Positions 55,584-64,000 of a DNA stretch of 64,000 nucleotides are shown piece after piece; position 1 is the stretch's first letter; every line of letters starts with the position of its first letter. A program made the position numbers and the translations under genes. The stretch is from Cladopsammia gracilis (taxonomy: Eukaryota > Cnidaria > Anthozoa > Scleractinia > Dendrophylliidae), in NCBI GenBank assembly GCA_022457155.1, contig JAJGOT010000002.1, positions 2,473,501 to 2,537,500 of the forward strand. Direction: 5' to 3'. Below the pieces are notes generated by a model. It saw nothing but the letters and a program-made list of their open reading frames with translations, made no database searches and had not been told where the DNA came from.

Positions 55584-55613
55584 TTATATATATATATATA
55601 TATATATATAGCA
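55584..55613 (+). promoter_or_regulatory. Expanded TATA motif, (TA)13 microsatellite
   Basis: About 13 TA repeats at 55585-55610 stand just before GCAATGG of the next gene, where the other genes of the element have a single TATATA. It looks like slippage expansion of the promoter motif. Confidence 0.65.
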
Positions 55614-56043
55614 ATGGCCTCAATCGCTATTATGGTTGGTGGAGCAATTCTCAATGCGGCCGCTTTCACTGGAGGCAACTATCTCGCAAAATATCTTTCC
55701 GGCGACAGTGGCCAAGCTGCAATGGATGAAAAGATCAGGCACGATAAAGCGTTAGAAGCCTATCAAGCGGCCTACGCTAAATATCAGAAAGACCGCACAA
55801 AGCTCCTCGACTGGGTTGCAACCAACGATCGGATCAAAGATCAAGCGAAAAAGAACTTTCAAGATAATGACCAAGCTCTGGTGCTTTACAACCAAACACA
55901 TCGAGAGCAGCAAATAACGCCCCCCAAAGAGCCCGAGTTCTCTGACTTCTATAAGCCCGGCCCACAGCAGAAGCAAGGTGAACTCTTGTTTATCGGCACT
56001 GGGGCGCTCGCCCTTGGTTATGCAGCATTTCGCTTTCTGTAAA
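55614..56043 (+). CDS. Hypothetical 142-aa protein with terminal hydrophobic segments
   Basis: N-terminal hydrophobic helix (SIAIMVGGAILNAAAFTGGN), a long charged helical middle (KALEAYQAAYAKYQKDRTKL) and a C-terminal hydrophobic helix (LLFIGTGALALGYAAFRFL). Both ends may sit in a membrane. Intact. The integrase ATG follows 14 bases later. Confidence 0.6.
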
Positions 56044-56055
56044 AAACATAAATTT

Positions 56056-57044
56056 ATGGACTCCAAACTCTCAAAAATCTATTACAGCCCCAGGGGTTAT
56101 TGGAAAGGCCTTGCCGCTGTGAAAAAGCTAGCTGCAGCAGCTAAGGTCTCAGAAGAGGTGGCAAAAAGGTGGCTTGTCAAACAAGCCCTTTGGCAAATAT
56201 ATCTCCCTGCGCCACGCCACATCCCTCGGCCCAAGTTTGATGTCTTCACACCCAACGCGGTGCATCAAGCGGATCTACTTTTTTTGCCACACGACAAACT
56301 GCCTCACGGGAGAAAGGTTTACAAATATGCTTTGACAGTTGTTGATGTAGCAAGCCGTTACAAAGCCGCAGAGCCCTTGACTTCGAAAGAGTCTGATGAA
56401 GTTTCGAAAGCGCTGGCCCGGGTATATAGGCGCGGGCCTTTGAAATGGCCACAACTGTTGCAAGTCGACCCGGGGACAGAGTTTATGGGAGCTGTGACTA
56501 AAGAGACTGGGGCCCATAAAACAACCATTCGCCGTGGGCGTGTTGATATCCACAGAGACCAAGCGATTGTTGAAAGATTCAACAGAACCCTGGCTGAACG
56601 ATTGTTTGGTTACCAGTATGCAGTTGAAATGAATCTGCCTTCTGGACGGTCGACTGCTTGGGTTAAAAGATTGCCAGATGTTGTCTCTGCCTTGAACAAT
56701 GAAGTAACCAGATTGACTGGCAAGAAGCCTGCACAAGCAATCAAAGAGAAAGCAACCTTATCCAAGCCCGCAACCCCATATGCTAGGCCTGTGGGTTTCT
56801 CCGAAAAAAAGCTCCCTCCTGGGGTTAATTTGAGATATCTGTATTACCCGGTGAGCTTGAGGGTGGTGGCAGGCGGGCGACGGATCCAATCTGGTCTTTG
56901 AAAGTTTACAACATTGAAAGAGTTGTCACCAAGCCAGAGGCGCCTGTGGTGTATTACCTCTACGATGGGCCCAAGTGGGGGTTCGTTCGTGAGGAGTTGA
57001 TGGTTGTGCCGCCGGGCACTCAGTTGCCCCCAGCTGGGTTGTGA
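56056..57044 (+). pseudogene. Retroviral-type (rve) DDE integrase, C-terminus frameshifted
   Basis: An N-terminal helical region (SEEVAKRWLVKQALWQIYLP) and then the rve core: QADLLFLP (first Asp), QVDPGTEF (second Asp), and QAIVERFNRTLAERLFG (catalytic Glu). The frame is open to 56901, but a change near 56850-56870 puts the last ~60 residues (YNIERVVTKPEAPVVYYLYD, ending PPAGL at ~57042) in another frame; that tail resembles the chromodomain-like or SH3-like end of Polinton integrases. The enzyme would insert the element and create the CATGG duplication. The catalytic core is intact; the tail is not. Confidence 0.85.
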
Positions 57045-57222
57045 AAAGGCCTGTTGCAATCTGCTCTTTAGACATGCTTTTTAAGGCTTCTATCTCTCTT
57101 GGTGAAAAATAAAAAGCATTGGTCGGGTCTGCTTTCTTTTTGTCGAGGTGATAGAAGCAATCACCATATTTCACTGCCTTTCTTTTTGATGAAGTGTAGG
57201 GTCCGCTTCTTCCTCGCCCCAT
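56926..57222 (-). CDS. Small basic protein (98 aa), overlapping the integrase tail
   Basis: It starts MGRGRSGPYTSSKRKAVKYG and has a polar middle (YHLDKKKADPTNAFYFSPRE). The ATG follows TATATCACAAG, the promoter-like motif of this element, which is why I keep it. The C-terminal third overlaps the integrase tail in antisense and may be non-native. Unknown family. Confidence 0.45.
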   Translation of the reverse strand: MGRGRSGPYTSSKRKAVKYGDCFYHLDKKKADPTNAFYFSPREIEALKSMSKEQIATGLFTTQLGATECPAAQPSTPHERTPTWAHRRGNTPQAPLAW

Positions 57223-57256
57223 CTTGTGATATACTAGGGGAGTGTCTTTTGTTCAG

Positions 57257-60200
57257 TTAGCCGTGTGAAACTCGATTGGCTCTGTGTGAATGCCGTCGGG
57301 CAACACCCAGCGCTTGTCGTAGTACGCGCTGAGGCCCTGCTTGCGCTGCTTGTACGTGTACATGGCCCCTTTGTGCATTCGAAAGCCTGTTTGTTGCCAT
57401 GTCCTTGTAGCCTTCAAGGGTCCGCTCATATCTTTCCCACCGAAGCTCGTTTTGCCGCTTGTTGACGCCCTTTAAGGACATCTTGGCCTCACCGCTGTTC
57501 TCGTCTTTTACGTAATAGCACTTGCTACACAGAGCGATGGCTCGAGTGCCTTCCTTTTCAAGCTTGAACAAACCTGGCTCTCTGCTGCTCCACTGGTCCC
57601 AGGAGAGCCAGTTCTTTTTCTCCCTTTCGAACTGGGGGCGAAGTTTTGGTCGAACTGCTTCTTCGAGAGTGTTGTATGAAAGGGCGAAGTACATGCTGTC
57701 AGTGTCCATCTGGATAAGCTCGAAGTCACGCCTGTCGATATAGTGATCGAGGAACTCGTAGTAGAACTGCAGCATGCGCAACTTGGCAAGTTGATATATG
57801 ACGATACCGACTTGAAAGGGGCGGTTTACGGTGACCTTGGTTTTGCGCAAGTCGATCTTGTATGCGCCCCCGATGTCTTCGAGATCTTCGAACCAGGCCG
57901 AACGCAAGTAGTAGTCAACCTCGTCTTCGTCGCTGGTGTAAACAACTCGCATCTGGCGCTCGACGGCCTTGATGAACTTGCCGTAAGCCGAGTTGCCCAA
58001 AAGCTTGAACACTTCTGCGAGCAAGGCTTTCTCTTTGTCAGCGTCGCCTTTCCGACGGGCATTGGCCACCTCCCGAACGAACCAGTCAAAGAGCTTTCGA
58101 GGGATATAGTCGATCGTGCGGTAGACCGCGGTTACTTCAAGCCCGTTGTTATAGAGCCATTCAAGCACTGGAGCGTACAGCAGCATCTTTTTGGCTTGGA
58201 GAACACCCAGCAGCTTCTTTGCGTCCGGCTGAGGAGTTCTGTTGCTTTGCACTAGGTAATCCTTCATGTGTTGAGGGACACCCTCTTCGCTCACGCAGGT
58301 GTTGATGAAGAGCGGAGGAAACTCTTCGAAATGCTCCCACAGAGCCCGAGGGACTTCGATGTCGACCTCGGCAAACCCGAACCACTGGCCTGTCCCTAGC
58401 TTAGTGATCAGGGTTTTCGCGGCCAGTTGGGGGTCTTCGTAGTGAACGACTTTCTCTTTGCCGCAGGGCATTTGTGAGTACCAACACCTGTAAGGGGGGA
58501 GACCCTTGTAGTCAAGTTTGTCGGCGCTGTCAAACCATTCGTATGGGAGCCACGATTTGGTCTGTTTGGCCCCATATGTCTTCACCCATTTCTCATAAGT
58601 GATGCCTGGGGCGAGATAGTTGATGATATCAAGAAACTTGAAGGAGGGGGTGTTGATAAACATGATTTGTCTTTGTTTCTCACCAGCAAAGACACCGCGT
58701 TCTTGCCCGAGGTGCGAAACAAAGTGCTTTCGGATAAGATGCAGATCGTATCGGCCTGAGTTAAAGCCGACCACGGGGACCTGCTCGCACCAGTGTTTGA
58801 TAAGATCTTTTTGGGCGTCTGTTAGCCCCTCAAGATCTGGAGGCATATATCGTCTGGCTATATCTTCTCGGATTGCGTTGCCGCGGCGCACCAGCGATTG
58901 ATAAAACAGCCTGATAAGCTCCTGTGGGTCTTTAGAGCAGATGTACTCAGGCTCAGGCTCTAGAGTGTCTGCGATAGAGACTGAGATAAGGACGTGCTCG
59001 CTTTCGTAAGAGAGATCCCTGGTCGGCTGACTTGCCTTGGTCTTGTCTTGATAGGCTTCGAAGTCGTAGACGATAGCGTGTGGATACGTTTCATTTCTTT
59101 TAGGGGGGATTCGATCGTGCCACCAAGGAGCAGGACGCTCATGCTCCCACCGCTCAACTAGATTATAACCGAGCATCGTGCGGAGCTCGTGACTGATTTG
59201 TGTAGTTCTTAAGAAGGCTTGCTCCCTTGTGATTGGGTTGCCTTGCCTGCCGTTTTTGATCGCTTCGTTTCTTTGTTTCGGTGAGGGGAAACACTGGCAG
59301 CAACCGTGCCAGTGGCAGCCATGAAACTGGAACACAGTGTTGCTCTCTGGGTGATAGCCGTCAACCTTGTAGCCACCAATGGTGCGCTCGCCGCCGTGGC
59401 CACATCTGTGGTGGTGGATGTGGATGCCCCTTTGCCGGGCCTCATATTCAAGCCAAAAGGTTGCTCTGATACCAAAATTGGCTTCTGGATAAAAGGCCTT
59501 CTCAAAAGCTGACTCCGGGGCAAGGATCTGATTTCCGGGGCAGGAAACCTTGGTTTCGCCGCGAATGCATATCTTGGCGTGGCGGGTTAGATTACAGGCT
59601 TTTGTGAACCTAGCCCCACACTCACCACAAGTGTAGTTGTTTGTGACTTTGTCGATGTCAGTGATCAGAAAGGCATGTAAGCCATAGATGCCGACAGTCA
59701 TTACGGGAGGGTGGGTGCCAATTTTGTCATAATGCGAAGGCACGTAACTCAAAGTGAAGTCACCGTTGTCTGTGACTGTATAGCCGGCAATCCCTTGTTT
59801 AAAGTGCCTTTCAAGCAAAGAAAACTTTTTAAAGGGCACAAGATTGCCAGCCGTCCGAGCCTGCTGCTGAGTGTCGAAAAAGCTTTGCGCTAATGCTCGG
59901 GCTCTTTGAGTACACCGATCTAAACGGGCGCCTTGATGAACGGCCAAGCACCGAAAGACACAAAGATCGTCGTTGTAAGTGTCAAGGGCTCTAACGTGGC
60001 GCTTATTGCGAAGCCAGTCAGGCAGCCTCCCAAGACCGAGCAACAGAGGTTGTCTGTCCAATATCACTTTGAGTTCAACGGAAACGGTGGCTTCGAAGCT
60101 CCATTTAGTGTTAGGGCGTTCGATGTGTTCACCTTGAAGGCGAAGCTCTTCTAGTTGTTGCAGCCAGCGTTTCGTCTCTGAGAGCTTAGAAAACCAGGGG

Positions 60201-60586
60201 CTGTTAAAGTTTGAGTACCAAACAATAACCTCGCCATTTTCGATGTTTCGTAATCTGTATCCATAAGGCATGTTAGCTTTATGCCTTCTGCGAACCTCTT
60301 GTTTGATGTGGTTCATCATTTGGGGAACAAGGGGTTTTGTGAGACCCTGAGTAAAGCGCCATTTAGCTGTTCGCTGCACTCGACCGGGCCGGCCTTGTTG
60401 GCCCCGTTCACCACGCATATAAAGTTCAACAATCCGATTAGGGATTTGAAAGTCCCTCAGATGCTGTCGGTCTAAGGGAAGGGCCTTTACAAAGGGTTTT
60501 CTTTCTTGCACATTAAGCCAGTCATTCAGCTCCCGCTGACTGATACCTTTAAACACGCCTTGTTCCTCGTTCAGTGCACGCACCAT
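57257..60586 (-). pseudogene. Protein-primed family B DNA polymerase, open but missing motif A
   Basis: 1109 codons without a stop. N-terminus: GISQRELNDWLNVQE; then a C2H2 finger (YTCGECGARF...RHAKIC), and an endonuclease-like block VDGYHPESNTVFQFHGCHWH. Exonuclease motifs I (YDFEAY) and II (GFNSGRYDL) follow. After WYSQMPCGKE (58469 region) comes the thumb-side sequence, then motif B (KLLGNSAYGKF) and motif C (MDTDSMY). No Exo III Tyr/Asp motif and no D-x-x-S/A-L-Y motif A lie between, so a segment of perhaps over 100 residues is missing in frame. The last ~45 residues are out of frame from about 57385; another frame there reads GAMYTYKQRKQG. The start follows GACATATAT, overlapping the ATG. 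The polymerase would copy the linear genome from a terminal protein; this copy should be inactive. Confidence 0.85.
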
Positions 60587-60639
60587 ATATATGTCATAAA
60601 CGGGGGACCAGCAAGGTCAGTTTATGTGCAAAGGAGGTC

Positions 60640-61049
60640 ACTCTGTTCAATTGGAAAAGGCCGAGAACTTTAGGGTGCTTTCTGGTGGTTAAAACCGGTT
60701 ATGGGGGGTTGAGCCAAATAAAGGGGCTAGGTGGTTGAAAACGCTTTCGGGCGGTTAAAACTGGTTATGGGTGGTTCAAACTGGTTATGGGTCTTAAATA
60801 AAGCCTCCGTGGGAGTAAAACGGGGGACCCCAGTAGTATAGAGGGGGTCAGTCAAATGCTCACCACACAAAATAAGACTCCATCTACAGTGATGAATGCC
60901 TATTTCCTCCAATTGGTGCTCTAACCTGCAGGCCGACTGAAAGGAGGCCTGCAGGTGATGGTCACCAATTGGCGGAAATAGGCATTCATTACTGTAGATG
61001 GAGTCTTATTTTGTTTTGGTGGTGTTTGACTGACTCCCTCTATACTACT
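60640..61049. repeat. Right terminal inverted repeat of the provirus
   Basis: It is the inverse of 37434-37842 with roughly 95 per cent identity. The outer palindrome is 60832-61049. The central ACCTGCAGGCC / GACTGAAAGGA / GGCCTGCAGGT block (60924-60956) is not inverted relative to the left copy although everything around it is. Confidence 0.9.
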
Positions 61050-61500
61050 CATGGATCTAATTCATAATATTGCATACAAGTTTTTCTGATATTCTCAAAT
61101 ACATCAGCTAGTAGAAGGATGTCTGATTTCAAATATAAGTCATGGTATTCTCCCATATTTTTTAATTTGAATGCATTCCATACTTTATTGGCATGTGCAT
61201 ATTGATCATCAGATATATGTTCATTGTTTACAGTAAAATGCTGTAAAAATCTTTTTTTGGAATTGTTTTTCTTCGAATCTTTCAAAATCATCCATATAAT
61301 CATAAGGATAAACATCTTTTTCTTTCAGAACATTTAGTTTTTCAGTGTTTTTAAGTTCTTCAGTGGTATAATTATTTAAAAGTATGATCAGGTAGGTTGC
61401 TTACTAATTTATCTAGACTTGGGCTCAAACTGAAAACTATCAATGAAAACCAAATTCTGCCCCAACATGAAGGCGATGTATTTTTCCATATTATTAGGTA
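61050..61500 (-). pseudogene. Old virus-type DNA polymerase, upstream piece
   Basis: Read downward from ~61500: IPNNMEKYIAFMLGQNLVFI (Exo II-side block), stops and frame changes, then the open part from 61315 with VWNAFKLKNMGEYHDLYLKS, DILLLADVFENIRKTC (Exo III region) ending YYELDP at the provirus border. The next codons are found at 37433 on the other side of the provirus. Together with 37193-37433 and 34612-35300 it makes one ancient gene. Confidence 0.85.
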
Positions 61501-61621
61501 TAACATTGATATTGTAGTACAACGAGGGTCAAAATGCACCGGTCACAGCTGTTGAAAGCCAACCAATCACAGCAGAACATCGTGCTTCATGAGGAGACAC
61601 GTAACCAGTCGACCCCATCGC

Positions 61622-61651
61622 CTGAAGAAGACTAGCAGTATGCAGTCGAAA
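61622..61651 (+). ncRNA. Hammerhead-ribozyme-like core of the Penelope leader
   Basis: CTGAAGA (61622-61628) matches the CUGANGA core, GACT and AGTC (61630-61633 and 61644-61647) can pair as stem II, and GAAA (61648-61651) matches the second core strand. Penelope-like elements commonly carry hammerheads in their terminal repeats. Stems I and III were not worked out, so activity is unproven. Confidence 0.55.
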
Positions 61652-61714
61652 CGTCGCGATCATCATCAGAAGTGACTACATCGTGAGACAAACGAAAAAT
61701 ACTTCTTTACTAGT

Positions 61715-64000
61715 GTGTTCACCACGATGAACAACCCTTTTTACGATGTTAACCGGAAATTTGGGCGCACGGCCCTAGGGTTGATTCGTCGACATGAGCG
61801 TTGCTCGAGCAAGCTCGCACACTTCACAAACCATCTCACCTTTCTAACAAGGTGCATCAAGAACCGCGTTGTCCCGAAAGATCTAAGAGTTCAAGCACCA
61901 GTTCCCACAAAGGGCGCGCGGAAAGTCGCCGAACTTACATCTATGCGATTCCTGAGGGAACGGGTCAGACTGACGCAGAAGGTCAAAGGGGATACAAAGA
62001 AGGAAACAGAGTCTACAGCCCAGAGTATTTCATCCAAACTCTCGACAGACGACGCTAACAGGATACTAGAACAAATCAAGACCAACACCCAACAACTCTT
62101 TAACACCACCAAAGACAGACAACAGCAGAAGTTTGAAAAACTTTTGCGCGAAAAACAGGCGGCCGTGTCACCAACTGACACAACGTATGTTGACAAAACT
62201 AACTGGGTTATTAATTTATCTTCTAGGTCCCTAAGCGATGCCGAGATAGCCCTGCTGAAGAAAGGACTGAATTTTGGCGTAACTCCTGAGAAAATACCTG
62301 CCACAGAGATCGTCGCCAAGGTTAAATCAGCCATCAGACAACTCAACCCCGAACAAGCAGACACTGTCAGAAGAGCTGTTAACAACATCCTTCAACGGGC
62401 AGAACCACCAGAGCCTAACATAACGAAGGAAATGCAAAACGCGCTGAAACGCCTAAAAGAGGACCAGACCATCATGGTTCTCCCAGCAGACAAAGGGCGC
62501 GCTAGCGTGGTCATGGATACTGACACCTATCACACCAAGATGTCTTCCCTGATCGAGAACGGACTGTACCAGCTCCTAAACAAAGACCCGACAGACTGTC
62601 TGACTCGGAAGTTGTCCGAGAAACTACTAACCTTGAAGCGGAGCGGACATCTATCGGAGGCCGTTTACAACAAGATCAGACCTCGACACAAACAGCCGCC
62701 TAGAATCTACGGTTTACCGAAGATCCACAAGGCCGACGTACCCTTAAGACCTATTGTGTCATGCATTAACACCTTTGCATATGATTTATCCGCCTACTTA
62801 GCTAAAATTTTGTCTCCTTTAACAGGTAACTCAGAGTTCACGGTGACCAATTCAGCCCACTTCGTATCCACCATCAACAATGAGACGATCCTAGACAACC
62901 AGATCATGGTGTCTTTTGACGTAGAGTCGCTGTTTACCAACGTTCCTATCGAAGCCGCCGTACAAGCCACACTACAGAAACTGGAGAACGACCGCCACCC
63001 TTGCAGACCGTACGACGCTAACGCCTGCTCAGATCGCTGACCTCCTGACTTTCGTATTGAGATCCACATACTTCCAGTATAACGGATCAATTTACGAACA
63101 ACAAGAAGGCGCAGCCATGGGGAGTCCGGTTTCCGCTGTTATTGCCAACCTCTACATGGAGAGCTTCGAGGAACAAGCAATAACTACATCATCTTACAAG
63201 CCTAGGATCTGGAAACGCTACGTAGACGACACTATATAGCTAGCTTCTTACAGCATCTACACGACCAGGAGCCTTCGATCCGTTTCACCATGGAGACAGA
63301 GAATGACAACAAACTCGCCTTCCTCGACACTGCAGTTTCAAGAGAACCCGACGGACGCCTACACACACTGATCAATACTTAACGTATGATTCACACCACC
63401 CGCAATCAGTAAAACGCGGTATTGTCAAGTGTCTTTACGAGCGCGCCAAACGTCTTGTAACGAAACCCTCTGTTATCTCCAAGGAGAAAAAACATCTGTC
63501 ATCTGTTCTTGTTTCTAATGGTTATCCTTTTTCTTTCTTGCAGAAACTTACCAAGACCAGAAAACCCAACACCAGTGCTGAGCCCACGACCGAGTTCAAG
63601 TCTACTGCGGTTTTACCTTATGTCAAAGGTCTGTCCGAACAACTTCGCCGCTGCCTACAACAACAAGGCGTACGCGCTGTTTTCAAGTCGGAGACTACAC
63701 TTAGATCACACCTAGTACGGCCTAAAGACGCTGTTGACCCGACTAAACAAGATGGCGTGGTTTACAGAATTCCCTGTGAATGCGGTAAAGTTTATATCGG
63801 CGAGACTGGAAGACCTATGCAAGACAGAATAAAAGAGCATGACCGAGACATCCGATTCGCCCGTACCCAGACCTCCGCCGTTTTAGAGCACGCCAACAAC
63901 ACCGGACACCACCCGCTTTGGAATGAAGTAAAGTTTATTGATCGTGATCCTCATTGGTACACACGCAGGGTCAAAGAGGCGATCCACATAACACTTAACC
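61715..64000 (+). pseudogene. Penelope-like reverse transcriptase with GIY-YIG endonuclease, frameshifted, partial
   Basis: The first frame (61715-63040) has MVLPADKGRASVVMD, PRIYGLPKIHKADVPLRPIV and MVSFDVESLFTNVPI, the finger and palm-A motifs of Penelope RTs. After a frame change near 63000-63060 a second frame carries EGAAMGSPVSAVIANLYME and the catalytic YVDD (about 63220-63231), then a TAG. Further frame changes precede the endonuclease (63745 on), with a YRIPCECG Cys motif and VYIGETGR, the YIG half of GIY-YIG. Penelope RTs prime at nicked ends and use GIY-YIG to cut the target. The C-terminus is beyond the window. Confidence 0.85.

Larger units (their letters stand above)
37434..61049. 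mobile_element. Polinton/adintovirus-like provirus, 23.6 kb, decayed
   Basis: Terminal inverted repeats of ~410 bp (37434-37842 and 60640-61049) begin with AG and are flanked by CATGG. Cargo includes the diagnostic set: protein-primed DNA polymerase, retroviral-type integrase, A32/FtsK-type packaging ATPase and double-jelly-roll major capsid protein, plus an exonuclease, a VLTF3-like factor, penton-like proteins and small membrane proteins. An adenain-type protease was not found. It landed in the polymerase gene of an older virus-like element. Most genes carry one or two frameshifts and a penton-like gene is split by later transposons; without those insertions (about 4.25 and 2.1 kb) the element would be ~17.2 kb, within the normal Polinton range. 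Confidence 0.9.
61505..64000 (+). mobile_element. Penelope-like retroelement, 5' part through GIY-YIG, cut by the window end
   Basis: A leader with a hammerhead-like core (61622-61651) is followed by a reverse transcriptase and a GIY-YIG endonuclease, the domain order of endonuclease-containing Penelope-like elements. It directly follows the old polymerase remnant, so the left end lies near 61505. The right end is outside the window. Confidence 0.85.

Noticed and set aside
53870..56043. Adenain-type maturation protease of the provirus
   Set aside because: I looked for His/Asp/Cys protease motifs in every small gene of the row and found none; absence from this copy is noted rather than a gene called.
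57265..60475. Plus-strand open frames of 60-170 codons opposite the polymerase gene
   Set aside because: They are antisense shadows of the minus-strand polymerase frame, with no motifs and no TATA-type start.
61715..63040. Retroviral or LINE reverse transcriptase
   Set aside because: The GLPKIHK finger motif and the downstream GIY-YIG domain identify Penelope-like elements.

Overview
The window looks like repeat-rich nuclear DNA of a cnidarian, probably a coral or sea anemone. This is an inference from AT-rich, intron-containing host DNA, a zinc-ribbon HECT-ligase gene, a MADF/BESS-like gene, and DIRS, Tx1-type LINE, Helitron, Penelope, hAT and Polinton-like elements side by side. No prokaryotic operon, tRNA or rRNA was seen.

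Layout. 1-2.7 kb: gene-free, with a small hairpin MITE and an imperfect tandem repeat. 2.7-6.6 kb: a decayed DIRS-type retrotransposon (gag, RT/RNase H, tyrosine recombinase). 6.9-13.9 kb: a six-exon HECT E3 ligase gene on the minus strand whose splice phases fit throughout but whose last two exons carry stops and frameshifts; a 1.1-kb dispersed repeat sits in its last intron. 14-20 kb: sparse DNA with a minisatellite and a 596-bp hAT MITE with a perfect 8-bp target duplication. 19.6-20.9 kb: a two-exon MADF/BESS-like fragment. 22.3-26.4 kb: a Helitron N-terminal-domain fragment hit by a 5'-truncated LINE (16-bp target duplication), which in turn carries a second copy of the 1.1-kb repeat. 26.85-31.74 kb: an apparently intact hAT-family transposon encoding one 1094-residue protein with an OTU cysteine-protease domain joined to a BED-type zinc finger and hAT transposase. 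31.9-34.5 kb: a broken 2A-peptide plus C76-type (herpesvirus tegument protease-like) gene and an unknown ORF.

34.6-61.5 kb is the centrepiece. A decayed protein-primed family B DNA polymerase gene of an older virus-like element is cut by a 1.9-kb composite insertion and, separately, by a complete 23.6-kb Polinton/adintovirus-like provirus (37434-61049). The provirus has ~410-bp terminal inverted repeats and a CATGG target duplication. It carries an alkaline-exonuclease-like gene, a VLTF3-like factor, two penton-like paralogues, several membrane and coiled-coil proteins, a double-jelly-roll major capsid protein, an A32/FtsK packaging ATPase, a retroviral-type integrase and a 1109-residue polymerase. 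Nearly every gene starts about 5-15 bases after a TATATA-type motif, so each seems to have its own promoter. Most of its genes carry single frameshifts and the polymerase lacks motif A, so this copy looks dead. One penton-like paralogue is split by two further transposons, giving nesting at least four levels deep. The outer 218 bp of each terminal repeat is itself a long palindrome, and its central 33-bp stem-loop lies in the same absolute orientation at both ends, i.e. flipped relative to the rest of the repeat.

61.5-64 kb: a Penelope-like retroelement with a hammerhead-ribozyme-like core, a reverse transcriptase and a GIY-YIG endonuclease, cut by the window end.
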